37,524 nucleotides of DNA, from the NCBI RefSeq assembly GCF_004795015.1, contig NZ_SSBI01000065.1, forward strand, positions 1 to 37,524, given 5' to 3'. The notes under the pieces were generated by a model, which did not search any database, was not told where the DNA came from, and worked only from the letters and a program-made list of their open reading frames with translations. Positions 32,435-37,524 of this stretch are shown one piece after another (position 1 is the first letter of the stretch; every line of letters starts with the position of its first letter). Position numbers and translations under genes: made by a program. Source of the stretch: Streptomyces sp. A1277 (GTDB lineage Bacteria > Actinomycetota > Actinomycetes > Streptomycetales > Streptomycetaceae).

Positions 32435-33463
32435 CTACAGCCCGAGCCGGGCCACGGCCTTCTCCGCGTCCAGCTCGCACACCCCGTCACCGGCGTGCGA
32501 CCAGGCCGCCGCGCACAGCGCCCGCAGCCCGTCGAGCGCGTCGCCTTCGCCGTCCACCACGAGCCGGCCGTCCCGGGCGGACGCCGTCCAGCCGCCGCAG
32601 CCGAAGTTCTCGCCCGCCGGCGTCACCTCGGGCTGCCCGGTGAGCAGGCCGCGCAGGTCCGCGTCGATGTACGTCGGCCGGTGCTCGGGCGCGGCGGCCA
32701 CCAACTGCGCCGCGTCCGTGACCCCGGTGAGCACGAGCAGTGAGTCGACGCCCCCGTTGAACGCGCCCTCGATGTCCGTGTCGAGCCGGTCGCCGACCAC
32801 GAGCGGCCGTTCGGCCCCGGTCCGCAGCACGGTCTCGCGGTGCATCGGCGGGAGCGGCTTCCCCGCCACCTGCGGCTCGGCACCGGTCGCGATCCGGACG
32901 ACCTCGACGGCTGCCCCGTTGCCCGGCGCGATCCCCCGGGCGCCCGGAATCGTCAGGTCGGTGTTGGACGCGAACCACGGCAGCCCGCGGTTGATCGCGT
33001 ACGACGCCTCGGCGAACCGGCCCCACGCCAGGTCCGGCCCTCCGTACCCCTGCACCACCGCGACCGGGTCGTCGTCCGCCGACTCCACCGGTTCGAGCCC
33101 GCGTTCACGCAGGGCGACTTGCAGCCCCTCGCCGCCGATCACCAGCACCCGCGCCCCGGCCGGCAGCTGGTCGGCGACGAGCCGGGCCACGGCCTGCGCC
33201 GAGGTGATCACGTCGGTGGGCTCGGCCGGGACGCCCAGTTCGGTGAGGTGCTGCGCGACGGCGGCCGGGGTGCGCAGCGCGTTGTTGGTGACGTACGCCA
33301 GGTGCATCCCGCCGTCCCGCGCCGTGCCGAGCGCCTCGACCGCGTGTCTGATCGCCAGCCCGCCCGCGTACACCACCCCGTCGAGGTCGAGCAGCGCCGT
33401 GTCGTACGCCTCGCTCAACGCGGTGCTGCTGCCGCTCGGACGGGTCCTGCTCGCCTGACTCAT
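32435..33463 (-). CDS. HAD-superfamily phosphatase, subclass IIA (NagD/PGP-like)
   Basis: A 342-residue phosphatase of the NagD type. Motif I is LLDLDGVVYAGG (nucleophile Asp about residue 26), followed by YVTNNA (motif II), GKPLPPMHRE (motif III Lys) and PLVVGDRLDTDIEGAFNGG (motif IV). The C-terminal ~70 residues form an extra domain not found in NagD. Substrate unknown; members act on phosphoglycolate, glycerol phosphate or similar small phosphates. ATG 33463 has GAGGAG 8 bases upstream. It is divergent from the DUF1015 gene across 71 bp; the two are often paired in actinobacteria. Confidence 0.9.
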   Translation of the reverse strand: MSQASRTRPSGSSTALSEAYDTALLDLDGVVYAGGLAIRHAVEALGTARDGGMHLAYVTNNALRTPAAVAQHLTELGVPAEPTDVITSAQAVARLVADQLPAGARVLVIGGEGLQVALRERGLEPVESADDDPVAVVQGYGGPDLAWGRFAEASYAINRGLPWFASNTDLTIPGARGIAPGNGAAVEVVRIATGAEPQVAGKPLPPMHRETVLRTGAERPLVVGDRLDTDIEGAFNGGVDSLLVLTGVTDAAQLVAAAPEHRPTYIDADLRGLLTGQPEVTPAGENFGCGGWTASARDGRLVVDGEGDALDGLRALCAAAWSHAGDGVCELDAEKAVARLGL

Positions 33464-33534
33464 ATCGCGCGCTCCTCATCGCCTGCTTCTCCCCCGATCA
33501 TCGCGTATCCCCGTACCGCACATACGATGCAGAA

Positions 33535-34815
33535 ATGAACACACGAGGCACGGCGGAGCAGGGACTGCGTCTGATTCCGTTCCGTGGACTGCGCTACGTC
33601 CCCGAGCGGGTCGGCAGTCTCGCCGCGGTGACCTCGCCCCCGTACGACGTCGTCGTACGCCCCGACGGGCTGCTCCACCTGGAATCGGCGGACCCGCACA
33701 ACATCGTGCGGCTGATCCTGCCCCAGGCCGACACCGTCACCGCCCGCAACGAACAGGCCGCCGCCACCCTGGACAGCTGGCTCGCCGAGGGCATACTCGC
33801 CCCCGAATCGGAGCCCGCCCTGTACGTGTACGAGCAGCGGAACGACGAGATCCTGCAGCGGGGCGTCGTCGGCGCCCTCGCGCTCTCCGGTCCCGCCGAA
33901 GGCGTGGTGCTCCCGCACGAGGACGTGATGGCGCATGTCGTCGAGGACCGGGCCGACCTGATGCGCACCACCGCGGCCCATCTGGAGCCGCTGCTGCTGA
34001 CGTACCGCAGCGACGGGGAGGCGGCCACGGGTGCGACCGCCGTCATCGAGCGGACCGTCGAGCGCCCGCCGTTGCTCGCCACGACCACGGAGGACGGCTT
34101 CCGCCACCGGCTGTGGGCGGTCACCGATCCCGCCGACCGCGCGGAGATCGAGGCGGACCTGCTCCGGCACCAGGCGCTGATCGCGGACGGCCACCACCGC
34201 TGGGCCACCTACCTCAGGCTCCAGCAGGAGCACGCCGATCCGGGCCCCTGGGACTTCGGCCTGGTCCTTCTGGTCGACACGGCCCGCTACCCGCTCCGGG
34301 TCCGCTCCATCCACCGGCTGCTGCACGGCCTGCCCGTCCCGGACGCGCTGGCCGCGCTGTCCGGCCTGTTCCGCGTACGCGAGGTCGAGGGGCCGCTCCC
34401 CCGCGCTCTGGACGCTCTGGCCGCCGCTGCCACCGAGGGGAACGCCTTCCTGCTGGCGGGCGACGGCGGCTTCCATCTGGTCGACCGGCCGGACGAGGCG
34501 CTGCTCACCCGTACGGTTCCGGCGGACCGCCCGGCCGCCTGGCGCACCCTGGACGCGACGGTCCTGCACACGGCGCTGCTCGACCATGTCTGGCGGATCC
34601 CGGACGACCCGTCGCACATCGCCTACATCCACGACACCGCGGCCGCGGTAGAGCAAGCCGAACGGAACGGCTCGACGGCGGTGCTGATGCATCCGGTACG
34701 CGAGGAACTCGTCCGGGACCTGGCCCGGCAGGGCGTCACCATGCCCCGCAAGTCGACGTCCTTCGGCCCGAAGCCGGCCACGGGCCTGGTCCTGCGCAGC
34801 CTCGCTCTCGGCTGA
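33535..34815 (+). CDS. DUF1015 family protein
   Basis: The 426-residue product belongs to DUF1015, a conserved family of unknown function whose hallmarks are the N-terminal GLRYVPERVGSLAAVTSPPYDVV, NIVRLILP, and the IADGHHRWATY motif near the middle. It has no signal peptide or membrane segment. ATG 33535 has no Shine-Dalgarno site; TACGAT at 33522-33527, 7 bases upstream, could be the -10 of a leaderless transcript. Converges on the RGG/TPR gene at a strong shared terminator. Confidence 0.9.
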   Translation: MNTRGTAEQGLRLIPFRGLRYVPERVGSLAAVTSPPYDVVVRPDGLLHLESADPHNIVRLILPQADTVTARNEQAAATLDSWLAEGILAPESEPALYVYEQRNDEILQRGVVGALALSGPAEGVVLPHEDVMAHVVEDRADLMRTTAAHLEPLLLTYRSDGEAATGATAVIERTVERPPLLATTTEDGFRHRLWAVTDPADRAEIEADLLRHQALIADGHHRWATYLRLQQEHADPGPWDFGLVLLVDTARYPLRVRSIHRLLHGLPVPDALAALSGLFRVREVEGPLPRALDALAAAATEGNAFLLAGDGGFHLVDRPDEALLTRTVPADRPAAWRTLDATVLHTALLDHVWRIPDDPSHIAYIHDTAAAVEQAERNGSTAVLMHPVREELVRDLARQGVTMPRKSTSFGPKPATGLVLRSLALG

Positions 34816-34827
34816 GCGCGTACGCGA

Positions 34828-34871
34828 ATGGAGAAGAGGGCGGCACTCGCGGGCGCCGCCCTCTTCTCCAT
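34828..34871. terminator. Shared terminator between convergent genes
   Basis: A 17-bp perfect stem (34828-34844/34855-34871, beginning ATGGAGAAGAGGG) with a 10-base loop lies midway between the DUF1015 stop and the opposite gene's stop, so it serves both strands. Confidence 0.85.
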
Positions 34872-34879
34872 GTCATGCC

Positions 34880-37066
34880 TTACGCCTTGGACGGACCGTC
34901 CTCGTCGGTGGCGTCGCCGGCGTCGGCGTCGACGCTCTCCGCGTCGGCGCTGTCCGTGTCTGCCTCGACGGGCGGCTCGGTGGCGTGCTCGTCCTCATCC
35001 TCGACGAGGGCGTCGACGAACTCGACGCCGTCCAGCTCGGCGAGGCGGTCCGACGCGTCCGTGGCGCCGTCCTTGTCGGCCTCAAGGGCCTTGCCGAACC
35101 ACTCGCGCGCCTCGTCCTCGCGGCCCGCCGCGAGCAGCGCGTCGGCGTAGGCGTAGCGCAGCCGGGGCGTCCACGGGTGCACGGCGCTCGATGCCAGCTC
35201 GGGGCTCTGCAGCGTCACGATGGCGGCGTCGATCTGCCCCATGTCCCGGCGGGCTCCGGCGGCCACGAGACGCATCTCGACCTGTCCGGCCTTGTCCAGC
35301 TTCTGCACCTCGGGCTCACCGGCCATCGCCATGGCCTTCTCGGGCCGGCCGAGGCCGCGCTCGCAGTCGGCCATGACCGGCCAAAGCTCCACGGACCCGG
35401 TCATCCGCCGGGAGGCCCGGAACTCGGCCAGCGCCTCCGCGTACTTCTGGGTCGCGTAGGCGGCGAAGCCGGCGGCCTCACGGACGGCGGCGACGCGCGA
35501 GGCCAGCCGCAGGGCGATGCGCGAGTACGCGTACGCCTGCTCGGGGTCCTCGTCGATGAGCCGGGCCACCATGACCAGGTTCCTCGCCACGTCCTCGGCC
35601 AGGGTCTTCGGCAGGCTCAGCAGCTCCTGCCGGACATCCGGGTCGATCTCGTGACCGGTGACCTCGTCCGGGATGGGCAGCCGCTTGATGGGCTCGCGGT
35701 CCCGGTCGTCCCGGCGCTCGTACCCGCCCGAACGGCCACCCCGGTCGTCCCGGCCGCGGTAACCGCCACGGTCCCGGTCGTCGCGGCCGCGGTAGCCGCC
35801 GCCCCGGTTGTCGTCACGGCGCGGGCCACGGTCGCGGTCCCGGTCGTCGCGGCGGAACCCGCTACCCGTGCCCGGCCGGCTGTCCTCGCGGCGGGGACCG
35901 CGGGGGCGGTCGTCACGCCGGTCGTCACGCCGGTCGTCGCGGCGCTCGTAGCCGCCGGGACGCCCGCCACGGTCGTCCTCACGACGCGGGGCGCGGTCGC
36001 GGTCCCGGTCGTCACGGCGGAAGCCGCCGCCGCCACCGCTGTAACCGCCACCACGGTTGTCATCGCGCCGGTCGTCACGACGGAAGCCACCGCCGGAGGA
36101 GCCGCCACGGCTGTCGTCACGGCGAAAACCGCCACCGGAGGGCCGGTCGTCACGGCGGAAGCCGCCGCCACGGTTGTCGTCATCCCGACGCGGTCCACGC
36201 GGCCGATCGTCACGCCGGTCGTCCCGGCGGTCATCGCGGCGGTCGAAACCGCCCGGCCGACCACCACGGTCGTCATCCCGACGCGGTCCACGCGGCCGAT
36301 CGTCACGCCGGTCGTCCCGGCGGTCATCGCGGCGGTCGAAACCGCCCGGCCGACCACCACGGTCGTCCTCACGACGCGGCGCACGGTCATCACGACGGAA
36401 CCCACCACCACGGTTGTCGAAACCACCGCCACGGTCATCACGACGGAAACCACCGCCCGACGAGCCACCACCACGGCTGTCGTCGCGCCGGAAGCCGCCA
36501 CCGGAGGAGCCCCCACGGCTGTCGTCACGGCGAAAACCGCCACCGGAGGGCCGGTCGTCACGGCGGAAGCCGCCGCCACGGTTGTCGTCATCCCGACGCG
36601 GTCCACGCGGCCGATCGTCACGCCGGTCGTCCCGGCGGTCATCGCGGCGGTCGAAACCACCCGGCCGACCACCACGGTCGTCCTCACGACGCGGCGCACG
36701 GTCATCACGACGGAACCCACCACCACGGTTGTCGAAACCACCGCCACGGTCATCACGCCGGAAACCACCGCCGGAGTTACCCCCACGGTCATCACGACGG
36801 AAACCACCGCCCGACGAGCCACCACCACGGCTGTCGTCCCGACGCGGCGCACGGTCCCGGTCGCGGTCGTCGCGGCGGAAGCCGCCACCGCCGCCGGTCG
36901 TGGGCCGGCTGTCGTCACGGCGGAATCCACCGCGGTCGTTGCGGTCGTTGTCCCGGCGCGGACCACGCGAACGGTCGTCACGGCCGCCGCCGAAACCGCC
37001 CCGGTCACCGCCGTCCCGGCGACGCGGCTCGCGCTCCGAACGATCGTCGGGAGAGTTGGTGGACAT
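34880..37066 (-). CDS. RGG/RDD-repeat protein with C-terminal TPR-like domain
   Basis: I cannot name this 728-residue protein. Residues 1 to about 457 are almost only R, D, G, S, P and F in repeats such as GGGFRRDDR, RDDRRDDRRDDRPRGPRR and GGRPGGFDRR, resembling RGG/FG low-complexity RNA-binding regions. Residues ~458-665 are a helical, TPR-like domain (LPKTLAEDVARNLVMVARLIDEDPEQAYAY ... YAYADALLAAGREDEAREWFGKALEADKDG), and the last ~60 are strongly acidic. Streptomycetes carry a related TPR protein, as I recall, but with variable repeat length. ATG 37066 has AGGAG 8 bases upstream. The gene lies 77 bp beyond the rRNA operon terminator, same strand. A role in RNA or ribosome-related condensates is a guess. 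Confidence 0.85.
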   Translation of the reverse strand: MSTNSPDDRSEREPRRRDGGDRGGFGGGRDDRSRGPRRDNDRNDRGGFRRDDSRPTTGGGGGFRRDDRDRDRAPRRDDSRGGGSSGGGFRRDDRGGNSGGGFRRDDRGGGFDNRGGGFRRDDRAPRREDDRGGRPGGFDRRDDRRDDRRDDRPRGPRRDDDNRGGGFRRDDRPSGGGFRRDDSRGGSSGGGFRRDDSRGGGSSGGGFRRDDRGGGFDNRGGGFRRDDRAPRREDDRGGRPGGFDRRDDRRDDRRDDRPRGPRRDDDRGGRPGGFDRRDDRRDDRRDDRPRGPRRDDDNRGGGFRRDDRPSGGGFRRDDSRGGSSGGGFRRDDRRDDNRGGGYSGGGGGFRRDDRDRDRAPRREDDRGGRPGGYERRDDRRDDRRDDRPRGPRREDSRPGTGSGFRRDDRDRDRGPRRDDNRGGGYRGRDDRDRGGYRGRDDRGGRSGGYERRDDRDREPIKRLPIPDEVTGHEIDPDVRQELLSLPKTLAEDVARNLVMVARLIDEDPEQAYAYSRIALRLASRVAAVREAAGFAAYATQKYAEALAEFRASRRMTGSVELWPVMADCERGLGRPEKAMAMAGEPEVQKLDKAGQVEMRLVAAGARRDMGQIDAAIVTLQSPELASSAVHPWTPRLRYAYADALLAAGREDEAREWFGKALEADKDGATDASDRLAELDGVEFVDALVEDEDEHATEPPVEADTDSADAESVDADAGDATDEDGPSKA
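35690..37040 (-). repeat. Coding repeats in the RGG/RDD region
   Basis: DNA-level duplications lie within the gene. Segment 36105-36250 recurs exactly at 36513-36658 (offset 408 bp, 136 codons), and the block around 36181-36273 repeats in tandem with a 93-bp (31-codon) period. A further block near 36345-36440 recurs at offset 315. All offsets are multiples of three, keeping the frame. Confidence 0.9.
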
Positions 37067-37142
37067 CGGTGGGGCTCCTGTCATCGGGGTACTACAGACA
37101 TTCTTGCGCAGCCGGTCATCCGACGCGCTTCGGCAAAACAAA

Positions 37143-37187
37143 AAGGACCCTTGGTCCCAGCGTTGAACGCTGGGACCAAGGGTCCTT
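37143..37187 (-). terminator. rRNA operon terminator
   Basis: A 20-bp perfect stem (37143-37162 with 37168-37187, loop TTGAA) starts 9 bp after the 5S 3' end; on the minus strand it is followed by TTTTTGTTTTG. Confidence 0.95.
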
Positions 37188-37195
37188 CAAAGATT

Positions 37196-37314
37196 GTTCG
37201 GCGGCGTCCTACTCTCCCACAGGGTCCCCCCTGCAGTACCATCGGCGCTGAAAGGCTTAGCTTCCGGGTTCGGAATGTAACCGGGCGTTTCCCTAACGCA
37301 ATGACCACCGAAAC
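37196..37314 (-). rRNA. rrf: 5S ribosomal RNA
   Basis: Read on the minus strand the 119-base RNA begins GTTTCGGTGGTCATTGCG, contains the conserved CCGAACCCGGAAGCTAAG and GGTACTGCAGGGGGG blocks, and ends GGACGCCGCCGAAC, which pairs with the 5' end. This is a complete actinobacterial 5S rRNA. The ends may be off by a base or two. The 106-bp spacer to 23S holds no tRNA. Confidence 0.97.
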
Positions 37315-37420
37315 CCCATCGGGTTCAAGCGAACAAGCACACTTTTCAATTAAGTAGTGAAGCTGTTCAACCGGTGCGACTGTTCGCAACCCGGGAACAA
37401 CACAGTGGACGCGAGCAACT

Positions 37421-37524
37421 GAGGACAAGCCCTCGGCCTATTAGTACCAGTCAGCTCCACCCGTTACCGGGCTTCCACATCTGGCCTATCAACCCAGTCG
37501 TCTACTGGGAGCCTTAACCAATCA
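37421..37524 (-). rRNA. rrl: 23S ribosomal RNA, 3' end only
   Basis: The minus strand from the window edge reads the last ~104 bases of 23S rRNA, including GGTTGATAGGCC, GGTAACGGGTGGAGCTGACT and GGTACTAATAGGCCGAGGGC, and ends in CTTGTCCTC. The rest of the gene lies outside the window. The 3' end is set by recalled actinobacterial 23S ends, so it could shift by a few bases. Confidence 0.95.

Noticed and set aside
34985..37357. A 790-codon open frame on the plus strand opposite the RGG/RDD gene
   Set aside because: Its Val/Thr/Ala-only composition is the mirror of the repeat on the other strand, it runs through the rRNA terminator and 5S gene, and it has no ribosome site.
37315..37420. tRNA in the 23S-5S spacer
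   Set aside because: No cloverleaf or TTCGA-type loop; the spacer looks like ordinary processing sequence.

Overview
The window is high-GC chromosomal DNA from an actinomycete, almost certainly Streptomyces. The signs are GTG and TTG starts, many 4-base ATGA/GTGA/TTGA gene overlaps, a Streptomyces-type DnaA box, a DtxR/DmdR-type iron box, actinobacterial 5S and 23S rRNA, and a gene order (der-plsC-cmk-tyrA-aroH, rluB-scpB-scpA-parA-ald, pyrG-nudix, tlyA-nadK-recN) that I recognise as conserved streptomycete core. Most genes are on the minus strand. I saw no transposase, phage gene, CRISPR array or tRNA.

Layout. 84-4629: minus-strand operon aroH, tyrA, cmk, plsC, der (aromatic amino acid, nucleotide, phospholipid and ribosome-assembly genes). 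4754-5449: a nucleotidyltransferase gene of the RlaP/YcgL kind, interrupted by an in-frame TGA. 5457-8960: a tightly coupled NAD-salvage operon (pnuC, nadR, an NrtR-like Nudix regulator, an ADP-ribosylglycohydrolase) behind a perfect 17-bp palindrome that is probably its operator. 9062-13861: chromosome-segregation cluster (ParA, a small basic protein, ScpA, ScpB) ending in RluB. 14186-17508: alanine dehydrogenase and an NB-ARC/TPR STAND protein. 17676-20063: ADP-ribose pyrophosphatase and CTP synthase. 20466-22268: a GH15 enzyme on the plus strand. 22431-24500: a frameshifted 3-mercaptopyruvate sulfurtransferase and a glycosyltransferase. 24843-28380: tlyA, nadK, recN. 28388-29060: two small divergent genes, one SCP2-like. 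29186-32272: a ferric-siderophore ABC importer (two permeases and an ATPase, no binding protein) behind an iron box. 32435-34815: a HAD phosphatase and a DUF1015 protein, divergent. 34880-37066: a 728-residue protein with about 455 residues of Arg/Asp/Gly repeats followed by a TPR-like domain. 37143-37524: the 3' end of an rRNA operon (terminator, 5S, end of 23S).

Most distinctive points: (1) the NAD operon, which joins salvage import, NMN/NAD synthesis, a Nudix-fold regulator and ADP-ribose removal under one candidate operator; (2) the RGG/RDD-repeat TPR protein beside the rRNA operon; (3) two probable broken genes (nucleotidyltransferase, sseA), either real decay or base-calling errors; (4) three intergenic tandem-repeat regions. 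All positions, starts and motifs come from reading the sequence; family assignments come from recalled family motifs without any database search.
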